Positions 1 to 6,288 of a DNA stretch of 7,619 nt are shown piece by piece. A model generated the notes under the pieces. The model searched no databases and had not been told where the DNA came from. It saw only the letters and a list, made by a program, of their open reading frames with translations. The position numbers and the translations under genes were made by a program. The first letter of the stretch is position 1. Each line of letters opens with the position of its first letter. Origin of the DNA: Thermodesulfatator sp. (lineage in GTDB: Bacteria > Desulfobacterota > Dissulfuribacteria > Dissulfuribacterales > QOAL01); contig QOAL01000002.1 in NCBI GenBank assembly GCA_003978135.1, positions 1 to 7,619 on the forward strand, given 5' to 3'.

Positions 1-152
1 CCCAGGCTATGACGACAAACAGGGAATGCTCCCAGGCAGTTTTGGCCGCATTTAATTCTGCAACATGGTTAGTGTATATGTGCAGAAAGAGTATGTAGCC
101 TGCACAAGCGGCTTTGGTGAATCTTGGGGAAGGTCTCTGGACACGCCTATAT

Positions 153-179
153 AAAAAGGGGAAATAATAATTTCATCCC
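153..179 (-). terminator. Candidate intrinsic terminator read on the minus strand, upstream of ihfA
   Basis: Bases 161-165 (GAAAT) pair with 170-174 (ATTTC) around an AATA loop. GGG (158-160) then pairs with CCC (177-179), leaving a two-base bulge at 175-176. On the minus strand the GC-rich base of this stem is followed at once by five T residues (157 to 153), as in a rho-independent terminator. On the plus strand only TT follows, so the direction is minus. The only minus-strand genes that could use it are those ending with rlmN, about 350 bases further up, so their transcript would cross all of ihfA. The stem is modest (8 bp, bulged). It also abuts the possible -35 of ihfA, so it could instead be a regulatory dyad. 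Confidence 0.4.
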
Positions 180-206
180 TTGACGTAAGAGCGTTTTTCC
201 TTTAAT
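180..206 (+). promoter_or_regulatory. Candidate sigma-70 promoter for ihfA
   Basis: TTGACG (180-185) matches the -35 consensus at five of six bases. TTTAAT (201-206) matches the -10 at five of six. The spacer is 15 bp, shorter than the preferred 17. A 17-bp spacer would give TAATTA at 203-208, a poor -10. The region is AT-rich and lies 60-90 bases before the ihfA start, which is a reasonable distance. A second, weaker pair upstream is TTGGGG (124-129) with TATATA (148-153). This is motif reading only. Confidence 0.4.
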
Positions 207-268
207 TAAAAAGAGTTATTTCAGCTTGAGAATTTTTTTATACGCTCAGTAACTTTCAGGGAGAGGAA

Positions 269-553
269 ATGACTCTAACCAAGGCGGATCTGGTCAACAA
301 GCTCTACGAGTCCGAGGTGTTGAATAAGGCAGAAGCTGTGGAGGCAGTTGAAACCGTTATCGAAATTGTCAAGAAGACCCTCGAAAACGGTGAAAACGTT
401 CTCATAAGCGGCTTTGGAAAATTCACGGTAAAAGACAAGAGGGCAAGAAGGGGTAGAAATCCCCATACAGGAGAAGATCTGATACTTTCTCCTCGAAGGG
501 TCGTAACGTTCAAGCCTTCGGGGGTACTCAGGAACAAGATAAACAACCAGTAA
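269..553 (+). CDS. ihfA: Integration host factor alpha subunit
   Basis: This encodes the 94-residue alpha subunit of IHF. In known systems it pairs with IhfB, binds specific sites in the minor groove and bends DNA sharply for transcription, replication and recombination. The sequence shows the HU/IHF fold end to end: an N-terminal helical part (residues 1-44), the GFGKF motif (48-52), and the DNA-binding arm RRGRNPHTGED (60-70) with the intercalating proline at P65. The stretch RRVVTFKPSGVLRNKI (76-91) resembles IhfA more than HU or IhfB. The start is set by a purine-rich AGGGAGAGG at 258-266 just before the ATG. No gene lies close upstream, so it is probably transcribed alone. Its last 26 bases overlap the end of rlmN on the other strand. 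HU is the main alternative call, but the C-terminal half argues against it. Confidence 0.93.
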   Translation: MTLTKADLVNKLYESEVLNKAEAVEAVETVIEIVKKTLENGENVLISGFGKFTVKDKRARRGRNPHTGEDLILSPRRVVTFKPSGVLRNKINNQ

Positions 554-1598
554 GATCTTTACCAGAGATCTTCTTGTCATGTCTGTCGTAAAAGAGCTGC
601 CCGCATGCAGCTGAAATGTCTCGTCCCTTACTCTTTCTTATAATAACTGTGTTATTTAGTTCCTTAAGTATTTCCTGAAATCTTAGGACACTATCCCTTT
701 CAGGTTCTGAAAACGGAATTTCCGGACATTCATTAAAAGGTATCAGGTTGATCTTCGAAGGGATGCCTCTTAGCAGGGCTGAGAGCCTGCGGGCATCTTC
801 AGGGGCGTCATTTATTCCCTTGAGTAAGAGATATTCAAAGGTAATCCTTCTCCTGGCAGGAAGATTGAAGTCCCTGCATGCATTTAATAGGGTCTCAATG
901 GGATATGCCTTGTTTATTGGCATAAGACGGTCTCTCTGGGTATTTGTGGTGGCGTGAAGAGAGATGGCCAGGCCTGCGCTGCTTCTTCGGCCAAGCTCTA
1001 TGATGTTGGGAACTATTCCGCAAGTGGAAACGGTGATTCTTCTTTGAGAGAAATTTAATCCAAGGTCACTGGTCAGTATTTCAATGGCCTTAAGGAGATT
1101 TTCAAAATTGGCCAGGGGTTCACCCATTCCCATGAATACGATATTTCTTGGGGGCTTGGCAACGGTTATGTCTCTGAGCACAGCCAGGGCCTGTCCAGCA
1201 ATTTCTGACGGGTCAAGGTTTCTGAAAAATCCCATTTTGCCAGTAAGACAGAAAGCACAGCCCATTGCGCACCCGGCCTGGCTGGAAATGCACAGCGTAG
1301 AATGGTCTTTTTCCGGGATAAGAACTGTTTCTACGATTAGACTGTCCCTCAATCTGAACGCCCATTTTATGGTGCCATCCACGGAAATTTTTCTGCTTAC
1401 CTGTTCGAGGTTGTAGATGAGAAGGTGCTGGGCAAGCTGCTCCCTGAGCTCCTTGGAAAATTCCGTCACTTCCTGGACAGAGGTGATCCGGTTCTTCCAG
1501 AGCCACTTGAAAAGCTGTCGTCCCCTGAATTCCGGAAGGCCCCTTTCCCGCATGTATGTTTCCAGTTCCAGGCAGGAAAGGGATCTTATGTCCAGCAT
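528..1598 (-). CDS. rlmN: Dual-specificity RNA methyltransferase RlmN (23S rRNA A2503 / tRNA A37)
   Basis: This is a 356-residue radical-SAM enzyme that, in its family, methylates C2 of A2503 in 23S rRNA and of A37 in some tRNAs, in the cytosol. The [4Fe-4S] cluster motif is CAMGCAFC (C110, C114, C117). The two mechanistic cysteines are visible: C103 in LCISSQAGC, seven residues before the cluster, and C332 in ACGQLF, the cysteine that carries the methyl group in the E. coli enzyme. E90 in VETVLIPE matches the conserved glutamate. GMGEP (157-161) is the SAM-contacting loop, and the N-terminal helical domain (about 1-75) is present. Length is normal. The ATG shares its A with the stop of the upstream TPR gene (TAATG) and has no good ribosome binding site of its own, so translational coupling is likely. 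The C-terminal tail, ending CLSCS, is encoded over the end of ihfA. Confidence 0.96.
   Translation of the reverse strand: MLDIRSLSCLELETYMRERGLPEFRGRQLFKWLWKNRITSVQEVTEFSKELREQLAQHLLIYNLEQVSRKISVDGTIKWAFRLRDSLIVETVLIPEKDHSTLCISSQAGCAMGCAFCLTGKMGFFRNLDPSEIAGQALAVLRDITVAKPPRNIVFMGMGEPLANFENLLKAIEILTSDLGLNFSQRRITVSTCGIVPNIIELGRRSSAGLAISLHATTNTQRDRLMPINKAYPIETLLNACRDFNLPARRRITFEYLLLKGINDAPEDARRLSALLRGIPSKINLIPFNECPEIPFSEPERDSVLRFQEILKELNNTVIIRKSKGRDISAACGQLFYDRHDKKISGKDLTGCLSCS
552..572. other. Perfect 7-bp inverted repeat at the ihfA/rlmN convergent junction
   Basis: AAGATCT (552-558) and AGATCTT (566-572) are exact inverted copies separated by seven bases. The left arm overlaps the last two bases of the ihfA stop codon, and the whole element lies inside the rlmN coding tail (residues near 343-349). 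A hairpin here would sit just behind the ihfA stop and could slow polymerase or protect the mRNA end. There is no T-run after it on either strand and the stem is AT-rich, so it is not a standard intrinsic terminator. Each arm contains the palindrome AGATCT, so chance symmetry is possible. Confidence 0.35.
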
Positions 1599-3895
1599 TA
1601 GAGTTCTTTCAGGAGAGCCTCGGCCTCCTTTCTCTCTGGAAAGGGAGCCTTGGCATCCAGAGCGGTTGTCAGATGCTGGCGAGCCTCTTCTTTTTTCCCC
1701 AGGCCTTTTAATGCCACGGCCATATGGTAGTTGATGGTGGGCTGGTTAGGCCATTTCTTCAGCGCTTCCGAAAGGTCTGCCACGGCCAGTTGATAGTTAC
1801 CCTTTTTGGCAAGGATCCATCCTGAGGTGTCCAGGATAGAAGGCTGTTCCGGAGCGGCTTCTTTGGCCTTCTGAATATATATAAAGGCCTCTTCCAGCTT
1901 GTTGTTTTCAGCCAGGAGCCATGCCAGGTTGTTGGCTGCAGGAGCAAAGTCAGGTTTTGCCTTTAATGCCTCCCTGTATGCTGCCTCGGCCTTGTCCATA
2001 TGTCCAAGTTTTTGTTCAATGGAGCCAATTGCCATGTAGGCCATGACCAGATTCGGGTTCTTCTCCAGAAGTTTTCTGTATTCCCTGATGGCCTGGTCTG
2101 CCTTGCCGGTAGCCACATATATCTTTGCAAGGGCGACATAAGGTGCAACCAGATTTTCATTTAGGGACATGGCCTTTTTGAATGCCTTTTCAGCTTCCTG
2201 AAATTTTCCCAGGGCCAAGAGGACACGTCCCTGAACCATGGGAATGGCTGCATTTTTAGGTGCTTTGGCCTCCATGTCCTGGCAAAGTTTCAATGCCTTG
2301 TCGGGACTTTTCCCCTTCATGTAAATTGCAACAAGGGTAGTAAATGCAGGCAGATAACCAGGTTTTTTCTGGATGATTTCCTTGAGAAGGGCCTCGGCGC
2401 TATCTTTTTCACCCATAGCCAGCTTGGCCCTTGCCAATAGAAACTTGGCGCCGATATTGTCAGGCTGTTGCGCCAATACCTTTTGGATGTCCTTTATGGC
2501 GCCTGGAAAATCCTTCTTCAGCATTAGGGCAGATGCGTGCATGGTCAGGGCGAGGGGTTCATCCTTGGCTCTTTTGAGTATATATTCTGTCTGATAAATA
2601 GAATCGTCTGCCTTTCGTTCCCTGAGGTAAATGTCAGCAAGAAGGAGTCTCGCCTTTAAAAAGTTGGGGGCCTGCACTGTACAGGTTACCAGATCATCTT
2701 CTGCATCCTTTATTTTCCCCTTGCCCAGATAGGCAAGGGCCCTGAAATAAAGGGTCTGCGGGTCCTTGGATGCCTTTTCAAGAACCTTGTTGAAACACTT
2801 TATGGCCTGATCAAAGTCCTTGTCCATGAGGGCAAGACGTCCCTTTACCAGCAGTGCTACGGGCTGGCCCGGGTTCTTTGAGAGGCATTTCTCACTCAGT
2901 TTTTTTGCTTCATCAGTCTTGTTCCGATTCAGCTTTAGAAGTGCCAGCTTGGCCGTTACATCCTGGTTGTCCGGAGCCAGCTTCAGGGCAGCAGTCAGCA
3001 GTTTTTCTGCCTGGTCAAGCTTGTTGTCTCTGAGCTCTAAATCAGCCTTCATTACCAGGAGCAGGGCATTTTTCGGGAATGTCTTTATTGCCTTGTCAAG
3101 TTCAGCCCGCGCCGCATCTGTCTTCTGGTTCCTCAGGTAGAACTTTATGAGTGCCAGGGCCGGTGACAGCTCCTTGGGATTGTCCCTTTCTGTCTGAATA
3201 AGAACGGCCTGGGCCTTTTCAGGCTTTTTCAGGTTGCTTTCATAGAATCCAGCAAGCATAAGCCGGGCCTGCATCTTTTCCCTGGGGGTCTTGCTCGTGG
3301 CAATGGCCTTTTGGATTGCAGACTCGGCCTTGGCAAATTCTTTTTTGGTGGTATAGGCGTTTGCCAGTGTCAGATAGATATTTCTGTTCTGTGGATCCTT
3401 CTTCAGCGCCTTTCCAAGGACTGCAATAGCCTCGTCAAGTTTTCCATTCTTTATGTCCAGGTTGGATTTAAGTACCAAGACCTCCACGTCATCCGGATCA
3501 TTTTTCAGCAAATAGGCAATGTGTTTTTGGGCCTCTTCATTTTGCTTGGCCAAAATCAGAAACTGTACGAGTTTTATCCTGGCATCTCGGTTTTTCGGAT
3601 CAACATCCACGGTCTTTCTAAGTTCAGAAAGGGCTTCCCTGAACCTGCCCAGCTTAATGTCAACAAGAGCAAGCTGGTAATGACCTGGACCGTATTTTGG
3701 ATCTATCTGGATTACATTTTTAAATTCTATGGCAGCGGATTTAAGCTTGTTTTTCTCCGCATATTCCACTCCTCTCTTGAAATGTTTTGCCTTTTTCTCC
3801 TCTGGAGAGCTGCATCCGGTGCTGAATCCCATGACGAGCACGAAAATGATAAACACAAAAAAATGGCGTGAAAAATGTGTGGTTCTCTTAGGCAT
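1598..3895 (-). CDS. Large tetratricopeptide-repeat lipoprotein of unknown role
   Basis: This 765-residue protein is probably exported and lipid-anchored. Residues 3-11 are basic, 12-24 are hydrophobic, and C28 in FSTGCSS is the likely lipidated cysteine. Serine at +2 would favour the outer membrane by the E. coli rule. The -3 residue is serine rather than the usual leucine, a weak point. From about residue 35 to the end there are roughly 21 tandem TPR units with a 34-residue period (consensus-like A/G-Y/F-A spacing and a P near each unit end, for example IDP, VDP, NP). No enzymatic domain is seen, so it is a scaffold or binding superhelix. The protein is lysine-rich. It resembles the long TPR lipoproteins seen with PEP-CTERM/exosortase systems (PrsT type), but no exosortase gene lies nearby. 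The start has GGAG (3906-3903) seven bases upstream. It follows the phosphofructokinase by 44 bases and overlaps rlmN by one. Substrate and partner are unknown. Confidence 0.88.
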   Translation of the reverse strand: MPKRTTHFSRHFFVFIIFVLVMGFSTGCSSPEEKKAKHFKRGVEYAEKNKLKSAAIEFKNVIQIDPKYGPGHYQLALVDIKLGRFREALSELRKTVDVDPKNRDARIKLVQFLILAKQNEEAQKHIAYLLKNDPDDVEVLVLKSNLDIKNGKLDEAIAVLGKALKKDPQNRNIYLTLANAYTTKKEFAKAESAIQKAIATSKTPREKMQARLMLAGFYESNLKKPEKAQAVLIQTERDNPKELSPALALIKFYLRNQKTDAARAELDKAIKTFPKNALLLVMKADLELRDNKLDQAEKLLTAALKLAPDNQDVTAKLALLKLNRNKTDEAKKLSEKCLSKNPGQPVALLVKGRLALMDKDFDQAIKCFNKVLEKASKDPQTLYFRALAYLGKGKIKDAEDDLVTCTVQAPNFLKARLLLADIYLRERKADDSIYQTEYILKRAKDEPLALTMHASALMLKKDFPGAIKDIQKVLAQQPDNIGAKFLLARAKLAMGEKDSAEALLKEIIQKKPGYLPAFTTLVAIYMKGKSPDKALKLCQDMEAKAPKNAAIPMVQGRVLLALGKFQEAEKAFKKAMSLNENLVAPYVALAKIYVATGKADQAIREYRKLLEKNPNLVMAYMAIGSIEQKLGHMDKAEAAYREALKAKPDFAPAANNLAWLLAENNKLEEAFIYIQKAKEAAPEQPSILDTSGWILAKKGNYQLAVADLSEALKKWPNQPTINYHMAVALKGLGKKEEARQHLTTALDAKAPFPERKEAEALLKEL

Positions 3896-3915
3896 GTCTC
3901 TTCTCCGTTGAAAAG

Positions 3916-3943
3916 ATAATCTCTATTGAATTTCCAAGGTCAA
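3916..3943 (-). promoter_or_regulatory. Candidate internal promoter for the TPR lipoprotein gene and rlmN
   Basis: Read on the minus strand, TTGACC (3943-3938) matches the -35 consensus at five of six bases and overlaps the phosphofructokinase stop codon. GATTAT (3921-3916) matches the -10 at four of six, with a 16-bp spacer. Transcription would begin near 3909, just ahead of the GGAG ribosome binding site. It could let the TPR gene and rlmN be expressed without the phosphofructokinase. No terminator was seen in this 44-base gap, so readthrough from upstream is also expected. Confidence 0.3.
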
Positions 3944-5283
3944 TTTTTCAGGCTGGGCTGGCCTGTGGATTCAAGCACGCTCATCCAGAAACGGCTGTTA
4001 AGCTTGACCCGTTTCCTGTGCATTATGGCACTCCTAAGGGGTATGTGAACATACCGGTCGTTCCACAGGCTGACCATCATGTCTGTTTTTCCGGCCATGG
4101 CAGCATGTACGGCGTTTTGGCCGAGATTGCCGCAATAGAGGCTGTCATCTACGTTGGAGGGAACGCTTCTTATGATATAGCTTGGATCAATATACCGGAT
4201 ATATACTTCCTTTTCTGCAGTCTTAAAATGTTCCTGTATCTTCTGTTTCAGGAATTTTCCTATATCTCCAAGTTTTACATTCCCCGAAAGATCCTTTTCC
4301 TTTGGCTGATCTTCAAAATATTTTTGTCCTGCACCTTCTGCAACAACTATGACGGCATGTCCCCGGTTCTCCAGGCGTCCCTCCAGATGTTTAAGCAGTC
4401 CTTTCTCTCCCTCCAGGTCAAAATCGCTTTCAGGTATAAGGCAATAGTTGACTTCCCTGAGGGCAATGGTAGCTGCAGCTGCTATGAAGCCAGCGTAACG
4501 TCCCATGAGCTTTACAAGGCCTATGCAGTTGGGCGCGCCAAGGGCCTCGGTGTGGGCACACTTGATGGCTTCGCATGCCATCTGTACTGCCGTGTCGAAA
4601 CCAAATGTTTTTGATACCAGGAAAATATCATTATCTATAGTCTTGGGAATGGCAATTACTGCTATTTTTCTGCCTCTTTTGTCTATTTCCTCGGCTATCT
4701 TGGCGCTGGCCTTAAAGGTACCGTCACCTCCTATGGTAAAGAGTATGGATACATTCATCTTTTCCAGGGCATCAACTATCTTGCCAGTGGGTTGTGGGCC
4801 CCTGGACGAACCCAATACTGTCCCGCCGTATTCATGTATTCTGTCTACAGTCTGGGGAGTAAGTTCCACGACAGGAAGACCATAGTCTGCAATAAATCCC
4901 CGAAGGCCATACCTGATCCCAAACACCGTATGGATTCCATAGCCGTAAAAAAGAGTCATGACAATGGATCGGATTACATCATTTATGCCGGGACACAGGC
5001 CGCCGCAGGTGACAATGGCGCATTTTGTCTTTGAAGGATCAAAATAAATTTGATTCCTGGGGCCTGCCAGCTCGAAACTCGGCAGGTTGTCCCTCAGCCT
5101 TTCAGCAGATTTAGCAGAAGCAAGGAGCAGCACCCTGTCATCATCTGAAACAAAGCAGGAATAATCCTTTTTGATAAAGGGAGATGTAATGTTGGCCTCT
5201 CCCAGGGTCTTGATATCCGTTGGAATTTCTCCGGGATTTTCAATTTCATCCACAAGACTGACTATATTGCATGTTTCCGGCAT
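3940..5283 (-). CDS. pfkA: 6-phosphofructokinase, clade X (probably ATP-dependent)
   Basis: This 447-residue enzyme should phosphorylate fructose 6-phosphate to fructose 1,6-bisphosphate in glycolysis. Visible motifs are GGLCPGIN (94-101), the phosphoryl-donor loop GGDGT (185-189), the catalytic PKTIDND (213-219), MGRYAGF (260-266) for sugar phosphate binding, IPES (283-286) and DPSYIIRSVPSN (366-377). The last motif and the N-terminal extension of about 80 residues mark the plant/trypanosomatid-like group rather than the 320-residue E. coli type. Donor choice is read from two positions. G188 (not Asp) indicates ATP, while K214 is typical of pyrophosphate enzymes but also occurs in this ATP-using clade, so ATP is the better guess. 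The start is strongly supported by AGGAGG (5296-5291) seven bases before the ATG. It is the first gene of a probable unit with the TPR lipoprotein and rlmN and is divergent from murI. Confidence 0.93.
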   Translation of the reverse strand: MPETCNIVSLVDEIENPGEIPTDIKTLGEANITSPFIKKDYSCFVSDDDRVLLLASAKSAERLRDNLPSFELAGPRNQIYFDPSKTKCAIVTCGGLCPGINDVIRSIVMTLFYGYGIHTVFGIRYGLRGFIADYGLPVVELTPQTVDRIHEYGGTVLGSSRGPQPTGKIVDALEKMNVSILFTIGGDGTFKASAKIAEEIDKRGRKIAVIAIPKTIDNDIFLVSKTFGFDTAVQMACEAIKCAHTEALGAPNCIGLVKLMGRYAGFIAAAATIALREVNYCLIPESDFDLEGEKGLLKHLEGRLENRGHAVIVVAEGAGQKYFEDQPKEKDLSGNVKLGDIGKFLKQKIQEHFKTAEKEVYIRYIDPSYIIRSVPSNVDDSLYCGNLGQNAVHAAMAGKTDMMVSLWNDRYVHIPLRSAIMHRKRVKLNSRFWMSVLESTGQPSLKN

Positions 5284-5475
5284 CCGAATGCCTCCTGTTG
5301 CCTTAATTTGGAGTGAACACTATATACCCTTTAATACAAGATTATGCATAGGACAAAGTCCTTGATAACCCCTTACAGGGTAGAAGCGATTTTTATTGAA
5401 CCTTGGGCCAGCAGGTATATCCTGATGCCTGTTGCAGGAGAATATCATAATTTCGTAGGAAAAACCATTAAGACC
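5284..5475. promoter_or_regulatory. Divergent control region between the phosphofructokinase gene and murI
   Basis: This AT-rich gap should hold promoters for both directions. On the minus strand, TATAGT (5324-5319) is a five-of-six -10 about 35 bases before the phosphofructokinase ATG, but no good -35 is visible. On the plus strand, TTGGAG (5308-5313) and TTTAAT (5330-5335) are 16 bp apart and could serve murI. A 13-base dyad AGGACAAAGTCCT (5350-5362) could be an operator. Overlapping it, bases 5355-5367 match the inverted IHF consensus (YAANNNNTTGATW) at all specified bases but the first. The plus strand is open in the murI frame from 5344, so part of this region may be translated if murI starts earlier. 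Confidence 0.35.
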
Positions 5476-6288
5476 ATGAAAATAGGCGTATTTGATTCAG
5501 GTGTTGGAGGATTTACCGTGGTGCGGGAACTTTTAAGGCTCGTACCCCATTGTCCCATTGTTTACTTTGGAGATACAGCCCGGGCTCCTTATGGAACCAA
5601 GAGCAAGGATACTCTTGTTCGGTTTGCCATGGAGGATGCTGAATTTCTCATGGGCCACGGTGCTGAAATCATTGTAATAGCATGTCACAGTGCAGCTAGT
5701 ACTGCCTCCGAAGTTCTGAAAAAAAATCTTCCGGTTCCGGTCTTTGAAGTGGTTTCTCCCTCCATAGAACAGGCCTGTAATCTCACACGTAATAACCGTA
5801 TAGGGCTTATGGGAACCAGGGCTACTGTTTCCAGCGGGATTTATGCCAGGAAGATTCCTGAGACACGTCCAGGAGCAAAGCTCTTCCAGCAGCCATGCCC
5901 CCTTCTGGTTCCGTTAGTGGAAGAGGGCTGGCTGGATTGCCGGGAGACCAGGATGATAGTAAAAAAATATCTTCGGCCCCTAAAAGAAAAGCAGATAGAT
6001 ACCCTTATCCTGGGCTGCACCCATTATCCCCTGCTCAAGAATGTGATACGGCAAAAGGCAGGCAAGCGCATCAGTGTAGTCGATCCGTCATTCGAGGTAG
6101 CACGGCAGGTGGCTGATGAGATCAGGAAAGAAGAGAGGGAGAATCTACAAGGTAAGGAAGAGGCCATTGGAACACACAGGTTTTTCGTGTCAGATCTTAC
6201 TCCCCATACAGAAAGGGTGGTGACTTCCTTTCTGGGCATGAAGGTTAGGCTGGAACGGGAGCATTCCCGGTTTGGACTTATGACCTAA
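5476..6288 (+). CDS. murI: Glutamate racemase
   Basis: With this start the protein has 270 residues, normal for MurI. It interconverts L- and D-glutamate without cofactor to supply D-glutamate for peptidoglycan. DSGVGG (7-12) and the YFGDTARAPYG segment (30-40) are family signatures. The two catalytic cysteines are C70 (in IACHSAAS) and C181 (in GCTHYP, with H183). The usual CNT after the first cysteine reads C-H-S here, altering two residues that normally contact substrate. I chose ATG 5476 because family members begin a few residues before DSGxGG. The frame stays open upstream with ATGs at 5425 and 5344, and no well-spaced ribosome binding site precedes 5476 (AGGA is 15 bases away). The start is therefore less certain than the gene. 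The 3' end overlaps kdsB by 11 bases. Another member of the Asp/Glu racemase superfamily is unlikely given the motifs. Confidence 0.92.
   Translation: MKIGVFDSGVGGFTVVRELLRLVPHCPIVYFGDTARAPYGTKSKDTLVRFAMEDAEFLMGHGAEIIVIACHSAASTASEVLKKNLPVPVFEVVSPSIEQACNLTRNNRIGLMGTRATVSSGIYARKIPETRPGAKLFQQPCPLLVPLVEEGWLDCRETRMIVKKYLRPLKEKQIDTLILGCTHYPLLKNVIRQKAGKRISVVDPSFEVARQVADEIRKEERENLQGKEEAIGTHRFFVSDLTPHTERVVTSFLGMKVRLEREHSRFGLMT

Larger units (their letters stand above)
1..268. other. Region upstream of ihfA with no supported gene
   Basis: I checked all frames by eye. The longest open stretches are about 30 codons (for example 65-154 on the plus strand) and have neither a ribosome binding site nor a recognisable product. 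A frame ending at the TAA at 53-55 could be the tail of a gene entering from the left (ending GMLPGSFGRI), but 17 residues are too few to identify. CCCAGGC occurs twice (1-7 and 31-37). The right half is AT-rich and holds the promoter-like and terminator-like elements listed separately. Confidence 0.5.

Noticed and set aside
65..154. A 29-residue open frame beginning at ATG 65.
   Set aside because: No ribosome binding site, no similarity recognised, and length expected by chance.
106..417. The 12-base sequence AAGCGGCTTTGG occurs at 106-117 and again at 406-417 inside ihfA, exactly 300 bases apart and in the same frame.
   Set aside because: The flanking bases do not match, and the upstream copy lies in a short open stretch without gene features. 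Coincidence is more likely than a partial duplication.
275..580. A 101-codon minus-strand open frame covering ihfA.
   Set aside because: IhfA on the plus strand has full family motifs; the antisense product has none. Antisense RNA is possible here, but an antisense protein is not supported.
3311..3871. A 186-codon plus-strand open frame opposite the 5' end of the TPR gene.
   Set aside because: It is the complement of strongly conserved TPR coding sequence, has no recognisable motif and no credible ribosome binding site.
1598..3895. Possible DNA-level tandem repeats in the TPR gene.
   Set aside because: The 34-residue periodicity is clear in the protein, but the units differ in DNA sequence. 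Only short phrases recur, so this is an old protein repeat, not a recent DNA expansion.
4018..4614. A 198-codon plus-strand open frame opposite the phosphofructokinase.
   Set aside because: The opposite strand encodes clear phosphofructokinase motifs throughout this span; the translation looks like a cysteine- and aromatic-rich shadow.
5368..5381. Short inverted repeat (CCCT-TAC-AGGG within this span) in the murI leader.
   Set aside because: The stem has only four pairs with a three-base loop and no T-run; too weak to call a terminator or attenuator.
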